From assembly GCF_040567655.1 (NCBI RefSeq), contig NZ_JBEXAC010000002.1, forward strand, positions 1,798,001-1,862,000: a DNA stretch of 64,000 nucleotides, written 5' to 3'. Positions within the stretch are counted from its first letter, which is position 1. Every line of letters starts with the position of its first letter. The translations under genes were made by a program, and so were the position numbers. The notes beneath the pieces were generated by a model. The model was not told the DNA's origin. It made no database searches and saw only the letters and a list, made by a program, of their open reading frames with translations. Shown in pieces: positions 53,239 through 61,248 of this stretch. The stretch is from Chitinophaga sp. H8. Lineage in GTDB: Bacteria; Bacteroidota; Bacteroidia; Chitinophagales; Chitinophagaceae.

Positions 53239-54294
53239 ATGAAAACAATCAAAGGTCCTGGTATATTTCTGGCGCAGTTCATGGGAGATACAGCACCATT
53301 TAATGGGTTGAAGTCTATTTGTGAATGGGCAGCCGGATTAGGTTTTAAAGGTGTGCAAATCCCTTCCTGGGATACCCGTTTGATAGACCTGCAAAAGGCG
53401 GCGGAGAGCCAGACGTATGCAGATGAGATAAAGGGTATTGTGAATGCAGCTGGTCTGGAAATTACGGAGTTGTCCACGCATCTGCAAGGACAGCTGGTAG
53501 CAGTACATCCGGCGTATAATGAATTGTTTGAAGGCTTTGCACCGGAGCAGGTAAGAGGTAACACTGCTGCACGTACGAAGTGGGCAGAGAACCAGATCAG
53601 ATACGGCGCCCGCGCCAGCAAGAACCTGGGGCTGAAAGCCATGGGTACCTTCAGTGGTGCTTTGCTGTGGCAAACCGTATATCCCTGGCCGCAACGTCCG
53701 GCAGGACTGGTAGAAACCGGCTTTAAAGAGCTGGCCAAACGCTGGCTGCCGCTGCTGAACGAGTGTGATGCCAACGGAATCGACCTGTGCTACGAGATCC
53801 ATCCTGGGGAAGACCTGCATGATGGTGCCAGCTATGAAAGATTCCTGGAAGCTACCGGTAATCATGCCCGTGCCTGCCTGCTGTATGATCCAAGTCATTT
53901 TGTGCTGCAGTGTATGAACTACCTGGAGTATATAGATATCTACCATGAAAAGATCAGAGCCTTCCACGTAAAGGATGCAGAATTTAATCCCACCGGACGC
54001 TCCGGCGTTTATGGCGGGTACCAGGGCTGGTTAGAACGCCCCGGCAGATTCCGCTCCCTGGGCGATGGGCAGGTAGATTTTAAAAGCGTATTCAGCAAGC
54101 TGACCCAATACGGATTTGACGGCTGGGCAGTATTGGAGTGGGAATGCTGTATGAAACATCCGGAAGATGGTGCCCGCGAAGGTGCGCCTTTCATCAAAGA
54201 CCATATCATCCGCGTTACCGAAAGAGCTTTTGACGACTTTGCCGGTACAGGTTCTGATGAAGTATTTAATAAAAAAGTACTGGGATTGGGATAA
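53239..54294 (+). CDS. Sugar phosphate isomerase/epimerase-family TIM barrel
   Basis: A 351-residue cytoplasmic protein with the xylose-isomerase-like fold. Likely ligands: Glu in LCYEIHPGEDLHDG (about residue 183), Asp in LLYDPSHFVLQ, His in RAFHVKDAEF and Glu in WAVLEWECCMK. It is longer than the cytoplasmic relative at 5317 and diverged from it. Its start codon lies only 4 nt after the repeat element, so the repeat forms its leader. With the preceding Gfo/Idh/MocA gene it makes the redox/isomerase pair common in 3-keto-sugar clusters. Confidence 0.9.
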   Translation: MKTIKGPGIFLAQFMGDTAPFNGLKSICEWAAGLGFKGVQIPSWDTRLIDLQKAAESQTYADEIKGIVNAAGLEITELSTHLQGQLVAVHPAYNELFEGFAPEQVRGNTAARTKWAENQIRYGARASKNLGLKAMGTFSGALLWQTVYPWPQRPAGLVETGFKELAKRWLPLLNECDANGIDLCYEIHPGEDLHDGASYERFLEATGNHARACLLYDPSHFVLQCMNYLEYIDIYHEKIRAFHVKDAEFNPTGRSGVYGGYQGWLERPGRFRSLGDGQVDFKSVFSKLTQYGFDGWAVLEWECCMKHPEDGAREGAPFIKDHIIRVTERAFDDFAGTGSDEVFNKKVLGLG

Positions 54295-54517
54295 GCTCCC
54301 GCCATCCGGGCATAATGCTGCCTGCGCAGCCTTTATCCGTTACTTTAACCATCTAAAATATAAGGAGCACTTGTTTAATGATAAATGGTTAAATTAACGG
54401 CCTGTTTTACTAAAACGATTAATCCGCCTGTAATTCCATAGGGTGTATTACACCCGGCAGGAAAGACAGGCCTTTCACGAAACAAATAAAACAATAACGA
54501 CTAACAATTATCAAATT

Positions 54518-54937
54518 ATGAGAAAGAGACTTTTGGCGCCGTTTGTATTGAGTGCATTATTCTTCGCAGCTTGTGGCGGAAGCAGTAACAGTAACAGTGG
54601 TGATCAACAAGCCAATACCAGCGCTGGCAGCCAGGAAGGGGGCGCAGTAGATAGTTCCATGATCAAACCTTCTGCAAATGCAGAACCAAGAGGAAAACAA
54701 CTGATGGCACAACTGGATTGCAAAACCTGTCATAAGGAAGATGTAAAACTGATTGGCCCATCTTTTAAAGAAATAGCCGCCAAATATCCGGATAACGCGG
54801 AGAATGAAACCAAACTGGCGGAAAAAATCATCCACGGTGGTTCCGGCAACTGGGGCGAAATTGCGATGCTGCCTCACCCTGACGTGAAAGTGGAAGATGC
54901 CAAAGAAATGGTGAAATACATTTTATCAGTTAAGTAA
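54518..54937 (+). CDS. Cytochrome c lipoprotein (class I)
   Basis: A 139-residue electron carrier. The ATG at 54518 gives a lipoprotein signal (MRKRLLAPFVLSALFFAACGG, Cys about residue 19), followed by a Ser/Gly/Asn-rich linker and one haem-binding site CKTCH, the segment LIGPSFKEIAAKY and a probable axial Met in EIAMLPHP. It closely resembles the cytochrome domain of the fusion protein at 56641. The leader between 54295 and 54517 contains nested stems (GGCCTGT/ACAGGCC at 54399/54476 and GGGTGTA/TACACCC around 54448). It probably receives electrons from the envelope dehydrogenases here. Confidence 0.93.
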   Translation: MRKRLLAPFVLSALFFAACGGSSNSNSGDQQANTSAGSQEGGAVDSSMIKPSANAEPRGKQLMAQLDCKTCHKEDVKLIGPSFKEIAAKYPDNAENETKLAEKIIHGGSGNWGEIAMLPHPDVKVEDAKEMVKYILSVK

Positions 54938-55078
54938 TCATCATCTCCGGCCTGAAAAACCGGAGCAACGTATGGACCATGCTGCCGTTTGATAACAAAT
55001 ACAAACGGAGAAAGGAGTGTTATTGCGGAAATATTTTAATATACAGCAGGAATTAACAACCTTAAAATAATCGGAATT

Positions 55079-55801
55079 ATGAAACGTGTAATATTCTCTG
55101 CAATGATCATGGGTGCATTATTCAGCACTTCTGCAGTAATGGCACAAAAAGCAAATACCTTATCAGCCAAAGAAAAGAAAAATGGCTGGATGCTGCTGTT
55201 TGATGGTAAAACCACCAACGGCTGGCATACTTACCTGAGCAGCAAAGTAAGCCCGGCATGGAAAGCAACCGATGGCGCACTGGAATTTGATCCGGAAGTA
55301 AAGAAAAATGGTGCACCCGGTGGAGACCTGGTTACCAACGATGAATATGAAAATTATGAGCTGTCGATAGACTGGAAAATCTCCGAAGGAGGTAACAGCG
55401 GTATTATCTTCAGCGTACACGAAGATCCTAAGTACAGTGCTACCTTCCTCACCGGTCCTGAAATGCAGGTGCTGGATGATGATAAGCACTCCGATGGGAA
55501 AATCGTAAAACATAATGCAGGCGACCTGTACGACCTGAAAAAATCAGTAAAACGTGCTGCCAAGCCGGTAGGTGAGTGGAACGTGGCCAAAATTGTAAAA
55601 AAAGATGGTCAGCTTACCCTGTGGCTCAATGGAGTGAAAACAGTAGAAACTACCATTGGCTCGGCAGAGTGGAACGAAATGCTGGCAGATAGCAAATTCA
55701 AAGACTGGGAAGGATTTGCTAAATATCCAAAAGGCCGCATCGCATTACAGGACCACGGCAATAAAGTATGGTATCGCAATATAAAGATCCGTTTGCTGTA
55801 A
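55079..55801 (+). CDS. Exported DUF1080 protein (3-keto-glycoside-cleaving family)
   Basis: A 240-residue protein with a signal peptide (MKRVIFSAMIMGALFSTSAVMAQ) and a concanavalin-like DUF1080 fold: WMLLFDGKTTNGWHTY, DLVTNDEYENYELSIDWKISEGGNSGIIF, GPEMQVLDDDKHSD and GRIALQDHGNKVWYRNIKIR. Family members have been shown to act on 3-keto-disaccharides or 3-keto-glycosides. The same cluster encodes an oxidoreductase, an isomerase-like protein and cytochromes, which fits an oxidation-then-cleavage route. The terminator just downstream suggests a partial stop before the ThuA genes. Confidence 0.9.
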   Translation: MKRVIFSAMIMGALFSTSAVMAQKANTLSAKEKKNGWMLLFDGKTTNGWHTYLSSKVSPAWKATDGALEFDPEVKKNGAPGGDLVTNDEYENYELSIDWKISEGGNSGIIFSVHEDPKYSATFLTGPEMQVLDDDKHSDGKIVKHNAGDLYDLKKSVKRAAKPVGEWNVAKIVKKDGQLTLWLNGVKTVETTIGSAEWNEMLADSKFKDWEGFAKYPKGRIALQDHGNKVWYRNIKIRLL

Positions 55802-55812
55802 GTAATTATAAA

Positions 55813-55841
55813 AAAGCACCGGCAATAACTACCGGTGCTTT
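55813..55841 (+). terminator. Terminator within the cluster
   Basis: A perfect 10-bp stem AAAGCACCGG (55813-55822) / CCGGTGCTTT (55832-55841), 9-nt loop, followed by CTTTTTT. It separates the DUF1080 gene from the ThuA genes, whose own frame opens inside this hairpin region but most likely starts at 55873. Confidence 0.8.
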
Positions 55842-55872
55842 CTTTTTTAATAAAAGCTCAAATTTCACGTCC

Positions 55873-56616
55873 ATGCATGTTCCTGTAAAAAAGTATGCCA
55901 CAGGTCTGTTAACACTACTGCTGGCTGTATTGGTATCTTCCCACACCTATGCCAAACCCAAACCAAGAGTACTGGTGTTTTCAAAAACAATGGGTTTCCG
56001 GCACGATTGTATCCCCGCTGCTAAACTGGCACTGATAAAACTGGGTAATGACAATGGCTTTGTGGTAGATACCACGGAAGATGCCAGCGTATTTACCACC
56101 GAAAACCTGAAAAAATATAAGGCGGTGGTTTTTTCCTGCACTACCGGTGATGTGCTGGATAATGCACAACAGGAAGCCATGGAAAATTATATCCATCATG
56201 GTGGTGGGTTTGCAGGTATTCATGCGGCTACTGATACAGAATATGACTGGCCATGGTATAACAAACTGGTAGGGGCTTATTTTTTAAGCCATCCACACCA
56301 GCAGGTAGCTACCCTCCACGTAGTAGACCATCATCATATTTCTACCAAACATTTACCCGATGAGTGGAAGCGCAAAGATGAATGGTACAACTTCAAGAAT
56401 ATGAACCCTGATGTACATGTACTGATCAAAATTGATGAAACAACCTATGAAGGTGGTAAAAATGGTGACAACCACCCGATGGCCTGGTACCACGAGTATG
56501 ATGGAGGCCGCGCTTTTTATACAGAACTGGGGCATATCAAAGAGTCTTATGAAGAACCGCTTTTCCTGCAACATTTACTGGGCGGGATCAAATATGCTAT
56601 GGGCAAAAAGAAATAA
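55873..56616 (+). CDS. Exported ThuA-domain protein
   Basis: A 247-residue protein; I use the ATG at 55873, which gives a signal peptide (KKYATGLLTLLLAVLVSSHTYA), rather than the in-frame ATG at 55768 upstream of the terminator. The rest is a ThuA-like glutamine-amidotransferase fold: VLVFSKTMGFRHDCIPAAK, FVVDTTEDASVF, GGFAGIHAATDTEYDWPWY, DEWYNF and GRAFYTELGH. ThuA proteins belong to trehalose and other disaccharide 3-oxidation loci; their reaction here is unproved. It is paralogous to the N-terminal domain of the next protein. Confidence 0.9.
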   Translation: MHVPVKKYATGLLTLLLAVLVSSHTYAKPKPRVLVFSKTMGFRHDCIPAAKLALIKLGNDNGFVVDTTEDASVFTTENLKKYKAVVFSCTTGDVLDNAQQEAMENYIHHGGGFAGIHAATDTEYDWPWYNKLVGAYFLSHPHQQVATLHVVDHHHISTKHLPDEWKRKDEWYNFKNMNPDVHVLIKIDETTYEGGKNGDNHPMAWYHEYDGGRAFYTELGHIKESYEEPLFLQHLLGGIKYAMGKKK

Positions 56617-56640
56617 TACTTAATCATCCAATTATTCTAA

Positions 56641-59600
56641 ATGAGGTCAATCATTGTATTTCTGTTATTACTGGGGCTGGGCGCAGGTATGTCCGGCTGC
56701 CAGAAAACAAGGCCGGGAAAACCACGGGTATTGGTATTTACCAAAACCATGGGCTTCCGGCATGATGCTATCCCTGCCGGTATTAAAGCGATACAGCAAC
56801 TCGGCGCTGAAAACGGATTTGAAGTAGATACTACGGAAAATGCGGACCGCTTTAATGAAGATTCCCTGCAAATGTATGCAGCAGTCATCTTCCTGAACAC
56901 TACCGGTGATGTACTGAACAACTACCAGGAGGCCGATTTTGAAAGATACATACAGGCCGGTGGCGGTTTTGTAGGTATCCATGCCGCCACAGACACGGAA
57001 TACGACTGGGGCTGGTACGGACAACTGGTAGGTGGCTATTTTGAAAGCCATCCCCCTGGTGTACACAAAGCAATGCTGACAGTAAAGGATAAAAGTTTTC
57101 CGGCTACTACCAGCCTGCCTGAACAATGGGAACATACAGACGAATGGTACAACTTCAAGAAGTTGAACAAATCAACCACCGTGCTGATGAGTGTAGATGA
57201 GAAAACCTATGAAGGTGGTAAGATGGGCGCAGATCATCCCATCAGCTGGTACCATGATTTTGATGGTGGCCGTGCTTTTTATACAGAACTGGGTCATACC
57301 GCCGAAACATATACAGAACCTAACTTCCTGCAACACATACTTGGTGGTATTAAATATGCTATCGGTAAAAACCAGGTACTGGATTATTCCCGTGTAACTG
57401 CTTTACGCGTACCGGATGCCGACCGCTTTACCAAAAATGTGTTGACAACCGGACAATTCTTTGAACCAACGGAGATGGCTATCCTGCCAGACCTGAGCAT
57501 TCTGATCGCGCAGCGCCGTGGTGAGCTGATGTACTACAATCAGGCTACCAAAGCATTGACACAGGTGGGATTCCTGAATGTATATCATAAAACCACTGTG
57601 CCTAATGTAAACGCAGAAGAAGGTTTTATGGGTCTTACTGCTGATCCCAAGTTCAAGGACAATCACTACATCTATGCCTATTATTCTCCGGCAGATACTT
57701 CAGTAAACCGGTTGTCCCGCTTTAAGTTTGAAAACAACCAGCTGGACCTTAAATCAGAAAAAATCATCCTGGAGCTTTATTCCCAGCGTAATATCTGCTG
57801 TCATACCGGTGGTTCCCTTACATTTGATGCTAATGGCCTGTTGTATTTATCTACTGGGGATAATACCACACCATTTAATGAGCCCGGGCAAAAATATGTG
57901 AGCAATGGTTTTGGCCCGCAGGACGACCGCCCTGGTCACCTGCAATATGATGGCCGCCGTAGCTCCGGCAATACCAATGACCTGCGCGGAAAGATCCTGC
58001 GTATCAAAATAGCCGAAGATGGTTCTTACTCCATCCCTGATGGCAACCTCTTTAAGAAAGGTACGGAAGGTACCAGACCAGAGATCTATGCCATGGGTAC
58101 CCGTAACCCTTACCGTATATCTGTAGACCGTAAAACGGGCTACCTGTATTGGGGTGAGGTAGGTCCGGATGCCAACCATGATGATCCGGAACGTGGTCCT
58201 CGTGGTTATGATGAAGTAAACCAGGCTAAAAAGCCGGGCAACTTTGGTTATCCTATGTTTGTAGGTAATAACTATGCATACCGCGCATATAACTACGAAA
58301 CCGGCGAAAGTGGCCCTCCTTTTGATCCGGCTAAACCGATCAACAATTCACGTAATAATACCGGTTTAAAAGAATTACCACCGGCACAACCGGCATTTAT
58401 CTGGTATCCTTATGATAAGTCGCCCGACTTCCCGCAGGTGGGTAGCGGTGGCCGTAATGCAGAAGCCGGACCTGTATACTACAGCGAGTTCTATCCAAAA
58501 GAAACCCGTTTCCCGGATTACTATAATGGCAAGCTGTTTATCTACGACTGGATAAGGGGCTGGATCATGGCTGTTACCATGGATAAAAACGGGGATTATT
58601 CCAAGATGGAGCGCTTTATGCCTGATACCAAGTTCAATGCACCTATTGATATGGAAATGGGTCCGGATGGACGCCTGTATGTACTGGAATACGGTAATGG
58701 CTGGTTCAGTAAAAATGCAGACGCCGGTTTGGCACGTATAGATTACAATGGAGGTAACCGTGCTCCTAAAGCAGAACTGGAAGTGGATAAGCTCACTGGT
58801 GGCTTACCATTTACCGTGAAGCTGAGTGCGAAAGGATCCGTAGATCCGGATGGTGATAAACTGACTTATCTCTGGTATTTTGGAAATGGCAGTAAAAAAG
58901 AAACTACTGAACCGGAAGCTACCTTTACCTACACCACTGGTGGAGAGTATCCGGTATCTGTAGAGGTAGTGGATGATAAAGGTGCCCGTACCCGCAGCCG
59001 TGAAATCGCATTGTATGCAGGTAATGAAACGCCACAGGTGAAAATAGATATCATTGGCAACAAGATGTTCTATTTCCCTGGTAAAAAAGTAAGCTATGCG
59101 GTAACTATTACCGACAAGGAAGACGGTAATTCTGCAGATGGTAAACTGGATGTAAGCAATGCTTATATCAAGGCAGATTATATGGAAGGAAAGGATAAAG
59201 CAGGATTGCCACAGGGCCATCAGATCATTTCCGGTGCGATTGCAGGTAAGAATATCATGGAATCCAGCGATTGTAAAACCTGTCATAAACTGGATGAAAA
59301 GTCCATCGGGCCATCCTTTAAAGAGGTAGCTGCGAAATACAAGGATGATCCTGCATCTCCGGAATACCTGGCTAAAAAGATCATTTCCGGTGGTGGTGGT
59401 GTTTGGGGAGAAACAGCGATGGCTGCCCATCCTACGATCAGTACAGGAGAAGCCAAACAGATTGTGGAGTATATCTTCTCTATGGGTGGTGGCGCCGCGA
59501 AAGCAAGTTCCCTGCCATTGACCGGAACGATAGACCCTACTGCCGGTAAAGAGCTGAAAGACAAAGGGATCTTATACCTGCTGGCCAGCTACACAGATAA

Positions 59601-60051
59601 AGGCGGCGCGGGTATTAAACCAATTACCGGTACTGCAGTAGCAGAACTGCGTAATTCCAAGATACAGGCAGAGGACTATAGTAAGGCCGATGGGTTGTCT
59701 TCCTTAGAGGTAAATGGCATGAAACTGATCATCCCATCTGCACAAAGCTGGAGCACTTACAAGAATATCGATCTTACGGATGTAACCGGTATTACGGTAT
59801 TATATGGTGCACAAGAAGCATTACAATATGGTTATGTTGTAGAAGTGCTGCTGGATGGTGCAGAAGGTACTAAGCTGGGAGAAGTGACGATCGGACCTGG
59901 TGCTAAAAAGGACCAGATAAATCAGGCGGTGATTTCCTTTGCACCTGTTATAGATGGCAAACCTCATACCCTGTACATACGGTACAAGGCGGCAGATGCC
60001 AATGAGAAAGTGCAATTGGGAATAGATGCATTCCAGTTGAACGCTAAGTAA
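56641..60051 (+). CDS. Large fusion: ThuA - sorbosone dehydrogenase-like - PKD - cytochrome c - carbohydrate-binding domain
   Basis: A 1136-residue exported lipoprotein (lipobox MSGC, Cys about residue 20). Domains in order: ThuA-like about 27-245 (VLVFTKTMGFRHDAIPAG, GGGFVGIHAATDTEYDW); glucose/sorbosone dehydrogenase-like propeller about 255-690 (AILPDLSILIAQRRGEL, LTADPKFKDNHYIYAYYS, RNICCHTGGSLTFD); PKD about 705-800 (GSVDPDGDKLTYLWYFGNG); cytochrome c about 865-955 with CKTCH near 880 and an axial Met in ETAMAAHP; and a C-terminal carbohydrate-binding CBM6-like region about 1000-1136. It would oxidise a sugar at the cell surface and hold its own electron acceptor. Such fusions occur in Bacteroidota and Planctomycetes. 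Confidence 0.93.
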   Translation: MRSIIVFLLLLGLGAGMSGCQKTRPGKPRVLVFTKTMGFRHDAIPAGIKAIQQLGAENGFEVDTTENADRFNEDSLQMYAAVIFLNTTGDVLNNYQEADFERYIQAGGGFVGIHAATDTEYDWGWYGQLVGGYFESHPPGVHKAMLTVKDKSFPATTSLPEQWEHTDEWYNFKKLNKSTTVLMSVDEKTYEGGKMGADHPISWYHDFDGGRAFYTELGHTAETYTEPNFLQHILGGIKYAIGKNQVLDYSRVTALRVPDADRFTKNVLTTGQFFEPTEMAILPDLSILIAQRRGELMYYNQATKALTQVGFLNVYHKTTVPNVNAEEGFMGLTADPKFKDNHYIYAYYSPADTSVNRLSRFKFENNQLDLKSEKIILELYSQRNICCHTGGSLTFDANGLLYLSTGDNTTPFNEPGQKYVSNGFGPQDDRPGHLQYDGRRSSGNTNDLRGKILRIKIAEDGSYSIPDGNLFKKGTEGTRPEIYAMGTRNPYRISVDRKTGYLYWGEVGPDANHDDPERGPRGYDEVNQAKKPGNFGYPMFVGNNYAYRAYNYETGESGPPFDPAKPINNSRNNTGLKELPPAQPAFIWYPYDKSPDFPQVGSGGRNAEAGPVYYSEFYPKETRFPDYYNGKLFIYDWIRGWIMAVTMDKNGDYSKMERFMPDTKFNAPIDMEMGPDGRLYVLEYGNGWFSKNADAGLARIDYNGGNRAPKAELEVDKLTGGLPFTVKLSAKGSVDPDGDKLTYLWYFGNGSKKETTEPEATFTYTTGGEYPVSVEVVDDKGARTRSREIALYAGNETPQVKIDIIGNKMFYFPGKKVSYAVTITDKEDGNSADGKLDVSNAYIKADYMEGKDKAGLPQGHQIISGAIAGKNIMESSDCKTCHKLDEKSIGPSFKEVAAKYKDDPASPEYLAKKIISGGGGVWGETAMAAHPTISTGEAKQIVEYIFSMGGGAAKASSLPLTGTIDPTAGKELKDKGILYLLASYTDKGGAGIKPITGTAVAELRNSKIQAEDYSKADGLSSLEVNGMKLIIPSAQSWSTYKNIDLTDVTGITVLYGAQEALQYGYVVEVLLDGAEGTKLGEVTIGPGAKKDQINQAVISFAPVIDGKPHTLYIRYKAADANEKVQLGIDAFQLNAK

Positions 60052-60076
60052 CAACGCTTTTAACAGCGATAAACAT

Positions 60077-60105
60077 AAAGAGGCTGTCGTACAGACAGCC
60101 TCTTT
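60077..60105. terminator. Bidirectional terminator
   Basis: A perfect 12-bp stem AAAGAGGCTGTC (60077-60088) / GACAGCCTCTTT (60094-60105), 5-nt loop, T-run in both directions, between the fusion gene and the TMEM220-like gene. Confidence 0.85.
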
Positions 60106-60115
60106 TGTTTATCCG

Positions 60116-60487
60116 TTATTTCCGTTTGCCGGCATAGAAATAATTAATGCCTAACACTACGATGAGAATAAATAATCCGAAGAATTCGCGGGTGTCTTCA
60201 ATCCATGGCTTTTCCGCTTTCATGGTTTCGGCGATGTTGGCAGCATCATGCTGTGTAACCCAGTCTATTACCCCATCTTTGGTAAAGAACAGGTACACCG
60301 CATAAACCAGGTATACCAGGATACCGATAACGTAGGCGCGCCTGTGAAAATGCCCCCTGGCAGCCATCGCACATAATACCGCACTATACCCGTAAATGGG
60401 TATCCAGATATACGGGTCCGGATCATTGTATTGTAACCCCGCAAATATTACAAATACTACACAAAAAAAGATGTTGAACACTTTCAT
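60116..60487 (-). CDS. TMEM220-like small membrane protein
   Basis: A 123-residue protein with about four membrane helices. The opening FNIFFCVVFVIFAGLQYNDPDPYIWIPIYG, with QYNDPDP right after the first helix, is the mark of the TMEM220 family. The function of the family is unknown. It stands alone on the minus strand between the large fusion gene and the ECF sigma gene. Confidence 0.85.
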   Translation of the reverse strand: MKVFNIFFCVVFVIFAGLQYNDPDPYIWIPIYGYSAVLCAMAARGHFHRRAYVIGILVYLVYAVYLFFTKDGVIDWVTQHDAANIAETMKAEKPWIEDTREFFGLFILIVVLGINYFYAGKRK

Positions 60488-60590
60488 TGTAAAACAGATT
60501 TGTTAGATAGTTTTATATATTAGCGATAAACATACACAAAATGTGATAAAGGGGAGTGTTTTTGTGAGGAGGAGCGGGAAATAAGCCTTA

Positions 60591-60622
60591 TTTTACGTTA
60601 GTTGTGAGTTAGCTTAAATTTG
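60591..60622 (+). promoter_or_regulatory. Promoter of the ECF sigma gene
   Basis: TTTT at 60591-60594 (3 of 4 to TTTG) and TAAATTTG at 60615-60622, spaced by 20 nt. The ATG at 60640 would have a leader of about 10-12 nt. Confidence 0.5.
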
Positions 60623-60639
60623 TTATGTAAAATCCATGA

Positions 60640-61236
60640 ATGTCAGCAACCCTTAATCAGGACGAACTTTTGCGCAGGTACTGGGAGGAAGTATTGCAGG
60701 GAGATGCCCGCGCTTATGCGCAGGTGCATGAGCTGTTACATCCGGTGTTATACCGGTATGCCAGTGCGATGCTGAATGATGAGGAGCTGGCAGCCGATGT
60801 AATTCAGGACTTGTTTATCAAATTATGGTTTAAAAAAGAGCGTATAGGGCCATTAGAGCACGTACGTGCCTTTTTCTTCACTGCCCTCCGCCGGCAGGCG
60901 CTCAATCAGTTACGCAGCCTGCGCCATCTCCAGATCATTGTTCCCGGTGCACCTGACATCGTATTTTCCCCGGAAGATATTATCATCGAAGAAGAGCAGG
61001 AAAGCGCCAGGCGGGATAAGATCGTGCAGTACCTGGCCTCCCTGCCTAAGCGGCAACGGGAGGTGATCTATCTGCGGTATTACGAGGAATTGTCTTATCA
61101 GGAAGTAGCTACCGTAATGGGCATCAATTATCAGTCGGTGATTAATCTGTCGCACAAAGGGATGCTGCAGTTACGCCGTTTAATGGGATATATTTCTGTA
61201 CTGATATCGTTGGTATCGGGTTGGTTTGTCAGGTAA
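60640..61236 (+). CDS. ECF-type RNA polymerase sigma factor
   Basis: A 198-residue sigma factor. Region 2 is VLYRYASAMLNDEELAADVIQDLFIKLW (about residues 32-60) and region 4 is LPKRQREVIYLRYYEELSYQEVATVMGINYQSVINLSHKGMLQL (about 130-175). It looks like the FecI-like sigma factors of Bacteroidota, but no FecR-type anti-sigma gene follows; the next gene is an ABC permease on the opposite strand. The last 15 residues are hydrophobic (YISVLISLVSGWF). Targets are unknown. Confidence 0.93.
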   Translation: MSATLNQDELLRRYWEEVLQGDARAYAQVHELLHPVLYRYASAMLNDEELAADVIQDLFIKLWFKKERIGPLEHVRAFFFTALRRQALNQLRSLRHLQIIVPGAPDIVFSPEDIIIEEEQESARRDKIVQYLASLPKRQREVIYLRYYEELSYQEVATVMGINYQSVINLSHKGMLQLRRLMGYISVLISLVSGWFVR

Positions 61237-61248
61237 TAACGATGCTGT

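Noticed and set aside
55768..55872. ATG at 55768 as start of the ThuA gene
   Set aside because: It lies inside the end of the DUF1080 gene and upstream of the terminator; the ATG at 55873 gives a signal peptide.
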